Assembly: GCF_901709675.1 (NCBI RefSeq)
Contig: NC_051089.1
Span: 5,624,476 to 5,688,475, forward strand
DNA length: 64,000 nucleotides
Reading direction: 5' to 3'
From: Syngnathus acus
Taxonomy: Eukaryota; Chordata; Actinopteri; Syngnathiformes; Syngnathidae
Positions within the stretch are counted from its first letter, which is position 1. Each line of letters begins with the position of its first letter. The notes beneath the pieces are model-generated. The model saw only the letters and a list, made by a program, of their open reading frames with translations, searched no databases and was not told the origin of the DNA. The position numbers were made by a program, and so were the translations under genes. Shown here in pieces: positions 26,591 through 39,023 of the stretch.

Positions 26591-26770
26591 TGCAACGTAA
26601 GCAAATATGCAATCACGGCTAGCCGGCTTTCCCAAGACGCACTTACTGGATCGCAAATGTGTATTAAGCTATTCCACTGTATAACATAACATACGACATT
26701 GAATGGATAAAAGCAAGCCTACAAATGGAAATGTTCAGTAAAAGCGCACTAAAGACAAGCGCACACTCAC

Positions 26771-26812
26771 CGTTTCAATGTTGACACTCCACTCACTTCC
26801 TAGGTTTTAGTC
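26771..26812 (-). other. ubl7: Probable ubl7 non-coding first exon
   Basis: On the gene strand the sequence ending ...CATTGAAACG is followed by a strong GTGAGTGTG donor (26770 downwards). With the acceptor at 26494-26495 this would give a 5' UTR intron of about 275 bases. The 5' boundary is a guess from nearby promoter-like motifs. Confidence 0.4.
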
Positions 26813-26817
26813 ACGTG
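26793..26817. promoter_or_regulatory. ubl7: ETS-like site and CACGTG E-box at the ubl7 5' end
   Basis: CACTTCCT (26793-26800; AGGAAGTG on the gene strand) is an ETS-type core. GTCACGTGGT, with the palindromic CACGTG at 26812-26817, is a canonical USF/MITF-class E-box. Both motifs are typical of TATA-less housekeeping promoters. Function is inferred from motif and position only. Confidence 0.4.
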
Positions 26818-27400
26818 GTACATGGTGCGTTTTTAGTCAGTGTCCACGTCAGGGAACTTTCATGCTCCATCTATTTTCTAAATTAAAACAAAGAAATATT
26901 CCTCTCAGACGTTAAATGCACCAGCTAAACCTTTCATGTGTTTTATTTCGTTTGTTTTGATGGTTTTATCACATGCACCTAATAGATTTTTCCGCTGTCT
27001 TGTTCAGACGGCGCTGCGTCATGTCTCGGGGGGAAAATGTGATTCCAGAAAGATGAATCATGATGGGCTTGTTTTCATTTTGGTTAAGAGGCGCTATCCA
27101 GACTCGACAAACTAACCTTAGACACATTATAAAACATAAATAAATATTTTGTCTAATTTACCAGTTCCACATCACCAAAGATTATGTGAAAATCACACGC
27201 TGTAGTGCTGTATTTAATGACGCTCCGTCAAAAAGAGCTTTTTGCATGAATAAAATGCTAATGAGGTTCTCAGAACCTGCATTTATTTTTTACGCTGTCC
27301 AATCGGCAGTGGGTCGGGATTCGTCCCCCTCGATATGACATCACCACCGGGCAGAGCAGCAAGGAGTGGTTGAGTGAATGCAACCAGATCCAAATCAATG
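26818..27400. promoter_or_regulatory. Divergent ubl7/cd276 promoter interval
   Basis: The stretch between the two divergent 5' ends contains no coding exon. A CCAAT box is at about 27298 (TGTCCAATCGGC). This is the only space available for the cd276 promoter if the first exon call at about 27,400-27,572 is right. Confidence 0.4.
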
Positions 27401-27572
27401 GAACACACTTGCGCACTTTGATAAACCCCGATAGAGCCATTTCAAGCCAGCAAAACACACCGTTATCTTCACACTCAGCGGGACGTCGTGTTCCTGAACG
27501 CAACATCGACTGGACTGGAAAGACAACGCCGACGCCACTTTAGTAGTTTTTCTCGTCTTTGTCCATACCATG
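27400..27572 (+). other. cd276: Possible cd276 non-coding first exon
   Basis: Ends TACCATG before GTAAGAA, a near-perfect donor. The coding exon at 29145 has its own ATG after an acceptor at 29089-29090, so an upstream 5' UTR exon is required and this is the best candidate seen. The left boundary is arbitrary. Confidence 0.3.
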
Positions 27573-29090
27573 GTAAGAAACTGTCCACCCACTACTTTGA
27601 TTGCATGCATTTCGCTAAAAGTTACGACTCCAGCGTGTTATTTAAAGCATCAGGCAGTTAAGTCGAAATCAGGGCTGATGTTTGTATACTTTTTCTCAGG
27701 ATTAATGTCGTAATTTCTTATTTTAGCCGTAGGGAAAGTCATGGCAAATAACGTTTGTGTGCCCCCGGTCGGCGACGTGGAGGAATTGCGTTCAATGACG
27801 CGCTAGTAATGGGAATTCCCTGCACAGTACTTTAACTTTTTTTTTTTAAATTAACAGAGGTGATGTGTCAAAAGTAATCTTCAAGAGGGGGTTTCCTGAC
27901 TTAAGTTGTTCTTTATCACATGCTTGTTCAGCAGGCAGGTACAGCATCCGGTGGGATGTAGAGGATGTTGTAGTCCCCATCCGGATAACTTGAGTGGGAA
28001 GTGATGTCATCCTGTTGTGTCCATCCATTCATTTTCTCCAACATTTATCCTCATATGGGTCGACAATTAAGTCAGTCAACACAGAATATTATGTTCTGTA
28101 ATCATTTTTACATCAAATGTACTAAATGAAATCTTTCACTGGGAAAAAAATGATTCTAACAATAAAAACTAAATCGCTCGTGAGAAAATGTCTACAGTAA
28201 ACCAAGTTCTCCAAAAGGTCAACACCCATGATGCGTTTTAGTGTTAACATTATCATTTCCTGAAACTTCCTCTGTGGTGTTGTCATAATGGGACGCTACA
28301 AATGTGATATTTTCCTGTTAAAAATAACTATCTATAAATCAACGGCCCCCAAGTGCGCTCCAGATCTTTTCCCAATTTAAAAAAAAGTGATAAAAACTTT
28401 TGACGAATAAGAGTTAAAATGCTTTTTACACTACCAACATGGGGTAGCACAAGTCAGTTAGTCACTTCCTGGTGTCTGGACACAACCAGGCGGAGTCAGC
28501 CTGTGGTTTGGTTTAGGGAGTTGGTCCAATTTCACATTGTGCTCTCCAAAGAACAACTCCAGGGAAATAGGGGTGGGTGTTTTTTATTCCTTTGTTGCTA
28601 TGTCAAGTTTACTTGCACAGTCTGGAGAAAGTGGCGAGCTGCTCAGTTATGGAAACTTTGGTCATGATGAGACTGCAAGACTGACCCACATCCGCTCCGC
28701 TCAAGTCAAACATTAAGGCTGATGGAAAAACATGAAACTTGTACTGTTTAGTTTTTGTCTTATTTCATTTGAAATGTATTGGCTCAGCTTGTGAACGTCA
28801 CATGACTAAACCTGGTGAGCCATGATTGGTCGTTACCTGAGCCCTTAAGCACTGTGATGTCATTTTCAGTCGACAGTAAGTGGCAAAATGGCCACCCCCG
28901 GGATTGGATAAAAGAAAGTGCATTGTGTCAACACAATATTAATTTGAATGCCGTGTTTAGACAAGTATATCATTGTAAAGAAAATCTTTGACTTTGGGTG
29001 GGTAATCCTTTGGAGTTTAAAACTACCAGGCAAGGATAAGGAAAGATGACTAGTAGACGTTCTTTAATTGCTTTGTTTTGATCCCTGCAG
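27573..29090 (+). other. cd276: Probable cd276 first intron
   Basis: Bounded by the GTAAGA donor and CCCTGCAG acceptor. Contains a short reverse-oriented CCATCCATTCATTTTCTCC SINE 3'-end remnant near 28021, and repeat-like sequence at 28430-28920 with an AGCCATGATTGG word similar to one at about 37926. No exon seen. Confidence 0.4.
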
Positions 29091-29196
29091 CGTCACGCCT
29101 GACGAAGTTTTGCCGCTGTTCAAATCCACCCTGGGATCACCACTATGACCCTGCCGCTGCTGCTGCTGTCTGCCATGCTGGCCGTCCAAGCTGTTG
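29091..29196 (+). CDS. cd276: CD276 (B7-H3) signal-peptide exon, with 5' UTR part
   Basis: The exon begins after CCCTGCAG; translation starts at the ATG at 29145. It encodes MTLPLLLLSAMLAVQAV and leaves one base (G) before GTGGGT. A Leu-rich hydrophobic core followed by small residues is a typical cleavable signal peptide. The phase (one base left) matches the IgV exon 7.4 kb downstream, where G plus CC gives Ala. Bases 29091-29144 are 5' UTR. Confidence 0.82.
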
Positions 29197-30778
29197 GTGG
29201 GTGTCAGCTGTGGTAACAATAAACCCCTCGAGGTCCATTAGTCTTCCCTCTTCAGAGCTTTGTAGGGCAACAAGAAGGATTGAAAGGATTCTCAAAGTTG
29301 CTGTAGTTTTAGACGAGGGGTCACATAGTATGGGCCCTTGGAGGACTTTTGAAAACTGAAATTGGCCAAACTAGGAAAAAGCTTGCGAAATAAACTCTAG
29401 ACATACATGCATATTGAATATAAGATAAGTTTTGCGGTATATTTTGAATGGAATGTTTTGGTATGAATCCAGAAAAACAGTTTTGCGACGCCCTCCATGT
29501 AAACTGCTTCTAGAGCAAATTTTTTTATCGTTCTGAAAGCGGGGCTGGGTGATGTCGCAACGAAGGAATCATAACTTCAAAGTTTCACTTCTGTACAGGC
29601 AAAGAAGTTGGGTCATCATAAAAAAGTAACAAATAGGCCCAGGCTGGCTTGATAACGTCTGTGCGCACCGTAAATAAAAGAAAGGAGTCTAGCATGTCAA
29701 AAATTGGGATCTGCACTGTGGAAGGTTTATAACCTTCTTTTCTTTGCTGTTGGTGTAGACTTGGACACATCATGTAAATTAAACTCTCATACCGGCTGAT
29801 ACAGCATGTCAAAATGCGGGCCCAACATCCTCAGGCAAACCTGTAAAATTGACTAACTTCTTTTGGGGGGAAAAAAAAAAACCCACCCCATAAAATTCAA
29901 CCCTTTTCCTCTACACAGCAAATTCCCCTGTGGACTATACTAACTTGATGAAATAATATGACAAATTGGGATTTGAGTGAGAATAAAAGCTTGGGAGTTT
30001 AGATGACAAAATGTGGTGACCTGATTCAACTTGCGGCGCAGTGGAGCTCAGTACAACCAGTTGTTCATTAGGCATCTCTTCTCCGCTGACACAAATTGGA
30101 GCACGGGCCGGCTCATTAGCGGCAGCGTGGCATCCGTACGGAGGAGGAGTAGAAGTCGGTTGGCTCGTGCAATGATTCAGTTTCTCTCCACTGAGTGGAG
30201 CACTAAGCGAATTAGTTGGCTGCTCCACATGGAACGCGATACAAAAACACTGCTGTTGTCGTGCCGATTATGCATAATCAAAGGTAACGTTAGCCCTAGC
30301 TCAATATGACATCCCGTCTCCGAACAACAATAACAAAATGGCTGCCAAGGAGTTTATTTTGTAGCTTTCTTAATTTGGACTGCATTCGATTCCTTCTTTT
30401 ATAAACCTCATTTACATGTTTTAAATGTCTTAATTTACACCGATAGTCGGGGAAGATATTGCATTTCAATTTGCACGTTTGACATAAAATGTTTAATATG
30501 TGTCACGTGACAACCTGTGTAACTTTGTCTGCACGTGTAGGGGTAATTTAACTTATATAATTATTGTAATGGCTGTCAATTTGATGTCTAATTTGCCTTT
30601 TCTGGTTGCCGGTCAGTTGCAGAGCACATACTGCCTGAACCAAAGTACATCAGTGACTTTCCTTGAGTCGTGTCAGCCAGTGGAGTAGGCGGAGCTAATG
30701 GCAAGCCATTAGTCTAGCAATTGTATTTAATACAACATAGAAAGTTGACCAGATTTCACTCTGGGAGAGGAGCCTCGG

Positions 30779-30813
30779 GCTAATTAAAATTAATTAGTGT
30801 AATTGGATCGATC
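30779..30813. promoter_or_regulatory. Cluster of homeodomain-type TAATTA cores
   Basis: GCTAATTAAAATTAATTAGT and the following GTAATTGGATCGAT give four TAAT/ATTA cores in about 30 bases. They could bind homeodomain proteins, or be chance in AT-rich intron. Nothing but the motif supports it. Confidence 0.15.
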
Positions 30814-32523
30814 CCCCTGGGCGAGAAAATTGTCTGCTCTCGACTGTCTTTACAAGTGCGATAGCTGTGAATGCTCCTCCCCTGTGTCTTCCTTCCCCCA
30901 ACACTGTGATTGATTCTGCAGAGAAGGCTCACTTTAGCTTGCACATAAATTCAATTTTAGGCTATTACCCCGTATCTGTGATGCTCTTGCTAATTTGATT
31001 GCGTCCGCTGAAGGGTCCCATCGAGGAGCCGTCTTGACTGAGACTGGTTTCAGCACGGCGCATACGCACTCACGTACATCATCAGTCTTGTTGGCCCTCC
31101 GTTCTCCTTCCGTTCTCCCCCGTGCGTTCATTGAGACAGAGTGCATTACCCAACAAGCGCCTCATGATTATTTCAACATGTCGTCAAATTGCAGGCCTGT
31201 GGGACTGTTTAAAAATTGATTCAGGTAATATGCAGCAATTGCACTTCAGCAGGGGTGGAGCAGGACCCGGAGCCGTGTGTGTGGTTGACTTTGAGTTGTT
31301 TGGATGGATGCTGAGCCGTGCTTGGAAACTGTTACAGGCTCAGCTACTTTGCTGAGGAGAATCCCCCCCTCCCAAAAAAAACCCCCCAAAAACAAAACAA
31401 TGACAGGCAATTTTAAAGGACTCCCAATGTAACAAATTTCCTTAAAATTGCATGAAATCAATGGCTGTTCTAATTTCTAAATTCAAGTTGCTGTTTGTAA
31501 AACGGCCACCAGAGGGCGCTCAATATTGTATTGGCTCAGACAGATACCTTGAAATAAGGCTGGTATCAGCGACGATAACAAGCAAATTACTCAGTGTTCT
31601 GTTTTGATTGGCATTTTCTGAGAGGTACTCACTGTCGCGTTCTGATTTTTACTTGTTTTTTTAATTAATACCTTTCAGTATGGTCCACTTCCAAAACATG
31701 CTGTTAAATTGTAAGAAAAAGATGGACAACATCCTGTGAAGGCAAATCAAGGAAGCCTTCACTGCCATGCTGTTTCTCTTCATCGTTTAAGACTTCTGTC
31801 CTCAAGTGAGATCTGACCCTTTGACCGTACGTCTACCTTGTCAGCTAGCCACTTTCCTTTTTTTTCTTTTTCTTTTTTCATTTGTGAAACCGCAGCTCAT
31901 CAAAAGGCTCTCGGTGTCTGCGGACTTGTAAGCCAGAGGCTCAGTCTTATCTGACTGCCCGGGCCCATTAGCGGGTTATTGACAGGATATGAGATGGCTC
32001 GTATCAAGGAAGGAGGCAAGAGAAGGGTGATGTTGGGCAGCGATGAGAGAGAGAGAGAGAGAGAGAGTGCGAGAGAGGAAGGCTAGTGTGTGAGAGAGAT
32101 CGAGGGGCAGAGAGATTTACGGGAAAAACAGCACAAAAGAACCTGACTTATGACTCTGTGGGAAATAAGCAAGTCTGAGTCCTTATCTAGCTGATCACCT
32201 GGATGTCTCCCTGGCGAGGACACTACTTTGTGATTTTCTGGAGAAATACAAACGAAAAGAGGAGATTATATTCAGAGCTTGATGTTGAAAGTGACCCTTT
32301 TCATGCGCATAGGTTGTGTACGAGGATGGGATGGGAAACATCTGAAAATGAAATCTCCCCTGATGATCACCTCATAGGATCCATCTCTATCCATCTCTAC
32401 TCAGATTGGGTGCGCCGATTGGCATTCATTTAGTCACTCTTATCACGTCCATTTCCGGTTTGCCAATTTCAGACAAACTCATGATTACAGTGCACACTCC
32501 CATCAATCCAATGACACCCATTT

Positions 32524-32539
32524 CCCCCCCCCCCCCCCC
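32524..32539. repeat. C16 homopolymer
   Basis: Sixteen consecutive C. Comparable runs are at 19290-19305 (C16) and about 47007-47019 (C13). Confidence 0.95.
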
Positions 32540-35500
32540 GAGTAAGATTATGGACATCCACATGTGCGGAAATCAAAAGCTCACTTTTCCTTTCAGAATT
32601 CCTGCAGGTCTTGATTGTGTCGTTAAAGTAATTAGTATGAAAGGGCTCACGCATCCCCGTTGAGCTCAGAGCTCATTTGATGTTCTGGTCTGTACAAAAC
32701 GCCCAGAATGGAAATGTGTTGGCCTGTAATATCACAAGTTGACAGTAGGGGGCAGTATTATATAAGCGTAGTTAGAAACAACCCCTCTTCTTAACCTCGA
32801 CCAAGTTTTGCCCATGTTCACTACTTGTGTGTGTGCGTGTTTGTGTGCGTGTGTGTATATTGACACACTATTTTCCAATCACTCGTCTAAAACCTTCAAT
32901 TGTTGCCCATTTAGCTCGCTACATCAATAGTATGTCCTTTTCATTTGCCGTGTACTGATCATTCACAAACTCCTACTAATGCTTTCTACACCGTTGGCCT
33001 CCGTGAGAATTACCCTTTAAATGTGTGCACACCATGATTAGCAGATGGCCAGGACCCAATCATTGTGTAAATATCTCTGTCCAGGTATTGAACAGTAGTT
33101 ATTACCTTGACAAAAGGAAGACTGAGGCACTAATTGTGTGGCAGAAAAGTCTCTTGCAGCAGCATCACTGGAGGAAATGAACTGACCATTGGAAATAATT
33201 TATGACCTAAACCATAAATTGCACCATTTTTGCAGTGGTCAACTTTGTACCATTAAATTGTGTTGACTTCCCACGCCGTTTGACTTTGCATGCACACCCC
33301 GGTACTGAGAACATTTGTTATTTGCAGCCGTGTTTGTCAACGTGACCGATGTCAGTCACGCTGACAGAAAGCTCTTTGCTCCACTGCAGCTTCCTTACAG
33401 CTTCTCCATTGTAGTGTCAGGAGTTCCTTGTGTCCAACTCCTCACACTGCGTTGCTACGGACCTGCCAGTAGTCAAGCAGGTGTGGAATATCAATGTGGT
33501 CTCTGGCCTTTGGGGCCGGAGAGGAAAACGTGTTTTGTGTGTGTATGTGTGCGAGGCTAACTGCTGTTGGATTATATTGAAACAGATACTACACATTTGT
33601 CTCTTTCTTCATAGAGATAAGGGAAACTAGACTCATAAGAGCCTTTGTGGAACATCTGACATTTTCCGCTTTTTACACCCAACCCCACAAAGCGGGATAG
33701 TGCTCTGCAAGTCTCTGGGCCAACAAACCACATACCCTGCTCAGACACACTTGACCACTGCGGTCAGATTATTTGGCACTGTACTGTGCTCAAGGCCAGT
33801 TTAGTAGTTGTTCTCTCGGCAAAGACCACGACCATACCAGGCTTTAGCTAAAAAAAAAAAAAAAACCCTGTACCTTTTCTGTCCAACGCTGGTCTATACT
33901 CGCACTGATTCATGTGGTTGCCATCACGCCATATTACAACACTATATGACTGCATTTTTTTTTTTTTTGCTTTTACTTTGTTCCTCATTTCAAGTCAGTT
34001 TATTTATATTTTGCTGCTTACGGACGAGCATGGGCACAGAACATAGACATGATTGTTTACCCGTGGTTGTCATGAGGTACGATTATTAACTCCATTGTAA
34101 GGCTGCACGGATAAGCAAGGTTGATTGAAGTGCAGCAGGTTGTTGAAGCACAAACATTGGGGAAATATGAAGCACAAATTGGGTAAATATACCACACGGA
34201 CAAAAAAGTACAAGGATACCTGGTCGTTATACCGGCAGGAAATGAAAACATATGCGGTCGGTCGTATAAGCCTTTTTCCATCCGCTCTTTTGGGAAAAAA
34301 GAATCTATGAGACTTTTGAAGGGTGCCTGGAGCTCGTTCATGGCTGTTCATTCTGAGAAACATGATGTTGAAACTTTTTTCATTTGATTGCTTTTACAAG
34401 TTCCATCATTACCATCGAAGTTTTCGAAGCAAAGATTTGCCCTACGATTTCTTGGATTAGTGATAAACATTTCAAGACAACGAAGGAGTGCAACTCAAAG
34501 TTTAAAATAGGATGTTTGCGAACGGCTTAAACCAAAGCTAACGAATGAATGACCACTTTGATGACCACCTAACTAACCGTCTCACACAAAGTTTATGACA
34601 GCAGTCCTCGGGACAACCACACTAAAACCATCTTCCCCTTTTTATTTTACGAGATAACTCATCGGAAACGTCTCCGGCGACAATGGGCATAAAACATCCC
34701 AGTTGGTACGCGTTCGTGCCGATTAGCACAGTGTGGTTAAACGCTCCGCTCGCATCCGCTCTTGCCTCGAGCCTCCTTTCCCATCATCCCGAGCCACAAT
34801 AGCAATAGCGGCTTGCCAACACCTGACAAAAAACGTTATTGTTGGTAGGTGTTTGAAAATGCCACGGTGACGCTTAGGCTTGAAATTTGAGTGGAGAGCG
34901 GTGTGAAGATCATTTAAAGACTTTTTTCTTTTCTTCCTTTCCTAGTCAGCGCTCGCCGCTAAGCAGGGCCAGCTGCCAGCGGCCGCCAAAGGCTTAAATG
35001 AGTTTATTTCATGTCGGCTGTGAAAGTGCCCGTCTCTGTCACGTAGGCACTCAAACAGAGCTGAGGCCCATAAACACAAAGTGCAGCGTGTAAATCGCGG
35101 CAGCCTGACGTCTCCCAGCCTGCCCTCGATGGCTGCTCAGCATGTCTTTATAGAGAGGGCAGGAGTGGAGAATCCTTACTTCCCCCTCAGGGAAGACCCC
35201 ACTGGGAAGACCGCTACATCTACCAACTACCCTCCTCTCCGCTAAACTTTGTGGACAGTAGAGGAATTCAAGAGTGTTCTTGACCTTATTGACAGATATT
35301 ATCTTTAGCTTGATGCTATTTTGTGCTACAACCATCCTGCCCCCACCTTCCTGAATGCACATGGTGGCGTGACTCATCCATGCCTGCTTTCAGAGTGATT
35401 TAATTGAACCCTGTGTCCCGTTACCCTCTTCTTCCAACATGCATATGGAGAGCTATCACTGGCCTGCTTCTTGGAATAATGAAACACTTATCATGAGTGC

Positions 35501-36610
35501 AAGGAATGTGATCTAGAAACGAAACAAAGTGTGGCATTTACTTTTCCGCTCTAACTGCAATTTGGTGGTTTAAACAAAAGTCAACCCAATGTCACATTAG
35601 TCTCCGATTTCTCAATGGACGTCAGAGAATGTTTTTGTGGAAGCGAGCAACCTTGAGAGGTCGAACACGGCTGGTCCAGATTTTACCGGACAACATTTGA
35701 ATTCGAACCCAATCACCACTGTGGAAACAAAACATGCTTTATACTATGAACTTCTTCAGTTATCAAGATGACACTCTATCCACTCTATCCCCCATAAAAC
35801 ATTATCAGACTTTCCAAAACGATAAACAGAAAGGGATTATTGTGGCACGGGAGCCCTTTTTCTCCTCGTTATCTTTCTGCAGTTTTACCGTTAGCCGATA
35901 GATGGCACTGTTCAGGCATCAGTGGCAAGAAATACCTCGTTGGGATGTGTTAAACGTACACGGCATGAAAAATAGGCCTGCCTTGACTCAGCGTCCGTAC
36001 ATGAAGGCGCTCAAAGTCTTGTTTGTTGTTAATTGGATAGTTGATTAAAGCACCCCTGAATTGGTCAAATCTACCCCATACCAAAGTGAGTCAATGCTAA
36101 CGACACCGCGTGTTGGAGTTCAAAAGCGAGTGAAGAGACAAAAAATGCTACCTTGATTTGAACAATAATTATAGGGACAAAACACTTTGTCGCTCCTGAG
36201 GCTCGAGAAATTTTTTTCCCCTCCTCTCCTGTGATGTAGAGGAGTGTCTTGGCGTTGTATATAAGCTGGCAGGGATCAATGAGAAGCGCTGACTCGCAAG
36301 GATGCCACGAACGTCTGCCTGAAATGGCCGCTAATCCGGAATAATTACGCTTTCACCCTCGTCTAGACATACAATGAAGCATGTGCCACTCAATCACCGA
36401 CTTTTTCAGTCGAAGTGGCGGCGGCATTGTCTTAAAAAATAATCACACTCTAGAATTTTTGTGTTAATCCCCTTTTACATACTTCCTGCTGCCACATTTG
36501 TTTCTGAAACAAATCTAGCGTACTTTTCAAACTGACTTTGAAGGATCTCAGTCAATTCCATTCTAACCTTTGTACGATTTCACTCACAAGCTGCTCCACC
36601 TCTCTTGTAG

Positions 36611-36961
36611 CCCAGATGGAGGTGCTTGTCCCCGACCAGCCCATGGTGGCGTTGCACGATACGGACGTCATCCTAAACTGCTCCTTCAGCCCCGCTGGCT
36701 CATTCAACGCATCTGACGTGACAATCTTCTGGCAGCTGACCGACACCAAGCGCAGCGTGTACGGATACAGCGAAGGTCGCGATCAGCTGGCTGACCAGGC
36801 CGAACGCTTCGTCAACCGCACCGGCCTGTTCCCTCACGAGCTGGGCCGGGGCAACGCCTCGCTGTTCCTGAGGAAGGTGGTGGTGGCTGACGAAGGCAGC
36901 TACACTTGCTTTGTCAGAGTCCGAGAATACGGCAGCGCCGCTTTGTTTCTTCAGGTGGCCG
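36611..36961 (+). CDS. cd276: CD276 IgV domain exon
   Basis: Residues 18-134. It starts AQMEVLVPDQPMVALHDTDV, close to the VQVPEDPVVALVGTD opening of mammalian B7-H3. Ig-fold hallmarks are Cys41 (ILNCSF), Trp58 (IFWQLTDTK), the DEGSYTC motif with Cys117, and a closing strand AALFLQVA. N-glycosylation sequons are at Asn40, 50, 86 and 99. B7-H3 is a type I membrane protein of antigen-presenting and other cells that modulates T-cell responses; its receptor is not firmly established. The domain occupies one exon with phase-1 borders (GCC G|GTGAGT), as usual for Ig domains. Confidence 0.95.
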
Positions 36962-38726
36962 GTGAGTTTGTACCGCACACACAACCCCATTTGATGTTGA
37001 AAAATATTGCCTCCAACTAAATAAGAGTTTAACATCCAAAGATTTGTTCTTTTAAACACACACTCTAATAATACAGCATGTGTTACACTTAAGTGCATGG
37101 GGTAAGTAAACATGATAAACAGATTCCCCAGGGCTGCTACAATGCATGTTTGGTCAATAAGCGCTGATTGTGGCCTCTGTTGTGATCAATAGCTGCTGAC
37201 TTTGACTATCAGATGTTGTTTTGGTCAATCAGCCTTTCCCAACATCTTGGCATCTTACATGCCGTGACTTTTCATTTACTTACGGTGCAGCGGCACATTT
37301 TGTATATCTATTGAGAGATGGCTGGTCAATTCTCAGAGGATGGATGTGCATTAGGTCTTGTTAATGAATAATGTTTTTTTTTTCCCCCTCTCCCCATCCT
37401 GTTCGTCTCCCAACAGTGACAAATTGGTTCCATTTTATGCATGAGATTTATACAGGTTTCTATTTTTGAACGACATTAACATTGTATATTTCCTACCTGC
37501 TGTGAATGCAAAGAAGCCAACCGTCTTGATGGAAATGTGGCAGTCAAATGGACAGTAGAGACTAAGTCGGCTGCATCTTGATCGACTCGCCAAGCATACA
37601 ACACGTTCATACTATAAATGCTGTAATGTGATTCACTCCAATTACTGATATCCACTTCAATTCCGCTATGACGTAATTCACTCCATTCTCGATAGTTCTT
37701 CAACATGCTCTGACACAAAAATGTCGCACTCAAAATATTGCAAGATTTCACCAAGACTCGATTAATTGTGATCCATATGTAATTACAATTACATTTCATT
37801 TAATTTAGGCATGAAAGACCCCTAGTTCGCAAAAAGCGCAGTAAATCCCATCTCCATGGTAAAAGTCCACTTTTCACCAGCAGATCAAATCATCTCAGGC
37901 TCAGCTCCGCCCCCTTGTTTGCTGTGCCATGATTGGCTTTGGGAATAGAACAGCCACTTTCCGCTTCCACCTTTGTACCCTTACTTCAGCGCCAGGGATT
38001 GGGATTTTCAGCAAATCTGACATCAGATGCCTACACTCTTTTTCCAGACCTTGGGTTGTCTCCAAATCTCAGAGACAGGCAATTTCTGCCTATCTCCAAC
38101 TCATGGTTGGAACCATAACTTTTTTTTTTTTTTAGGATTAGTTCTGAATTTTGGCACTCTGGGGTATGTTGAGATGCATCATACCTGTATGCCACTGATA
38201 CCTTGTGGGATTTTCAACGATTTTATGCTAAGTGGCACTAAATATAATTTATGCCTTAATGTGAATGATATAAACCATTTTTTAAGGTAGTCAAACCAAA
38301 TTCTGGAAGTTTTTATGCTTGTCTAAATCTTCTAGCTAGCCCATCCATAACCTGTCAAATATAGTTTTTTTCTCAATTTAAAACAATTTCAAGGTTATTT
38401 TTTGAAGCATCATATTTGTTTTTCTTAAAATACCTCAAGGATCAGGAAGCCGAGCTGATTATGTAAAACAAAAATGGATATGTAATAGTGGTGGTGATGA
38501 GGGGGGGGGGTGCTATTATCAAAATTAGTCCCGCATGCAACGGATATGCAGAACGGCCGGCTGACAGACACACTTTTTACAAAACAAGCAGATAACAAAA
38601 ACATTTACTTGGTTGTTTAATTTCACACTCGATTGGTGGGCAGGTACTTGAGCGAGGCCATTATTTATGTACAAGCAATTGAAAAGTCAATTTCCATAGC
38701 ATGTCCCTGCATTTGTTTTCATCCAG
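36962..38726 (+). other. cd276: cd276 intron between IgV and IgC
   Basis: GTGAGT donor, ATCCAG acceptor; no exon seen. Contains a repeat-like stretch at about 37850-38160 (GCCATGATTGG, poly-T) and a G10 run at 38501-38510. Confidence 0.85.
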
Positions 38727-39023
38727 CCCCTTACTCCAAGCCCATTGTGACCTTGGAGCCGGAATCTAACCTTCGGCCGGGTGAAGAGGTGGCCCTCACT
38801 TGCGTGGCTTACGGAGGCTACCCAGAAGCCGATGTCATATGGCAGGACGGCGGTGGCCGCAACCTGACCGACAATGTCACCACTTCGGTGGTGGCTAACG
38901 AGGAGGGTCTGTTCTCCCTGACCAGCGTGCTGACGGTCGTGCTGGAACCCAACAGCACCTACAGCTGCAGACTCATCAACCCATTGCTAGGGGAGGAGGG
39001 GAATGCCTTCGTCACCATCACGG
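38727..39023 (+). CDS. cd276: CD276 IgC domain exon
   Basis: Residues 135-233. It starts APYSKPIVTLEPESNLRPGE, nearly the same as mammalian B7-H3 (APYSKPSMTLEP..LRPGD), with GYPEADVIWQDGGGRNLTDN and a STYSC strand. Cys160 and Cys215 form the expected disulfide, with Trp173 in the core. Sequons at Asn180, 184 and 210. Phase 1 at both ends. Only one IgV and one IgC exon are present, i.e. the 2-Ig form rather than the duplicated 4-Ig form of human. Confidence 0.96.

Larger units (their letters stand above)
29197..36610 (+). other. cd276: cd276 intron between signal and IgV exons
   Basis: 7.4-kb intron, no exon seen. Contents include an AT-rich block with several TAAT cores at 30779-30813, a GA repeat at about 32044-32070, a C16 run at 32524-32539, a TG tract at about 32825-32860, and poly-A/T tracts. 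Confidence 0.8.

Noticed and set aside
28430-28920. Repeat-like segment possibly related to 37850-38160
   Set aside because: Shared word (CCATGATTGG) is too short to establish a common element by eye.
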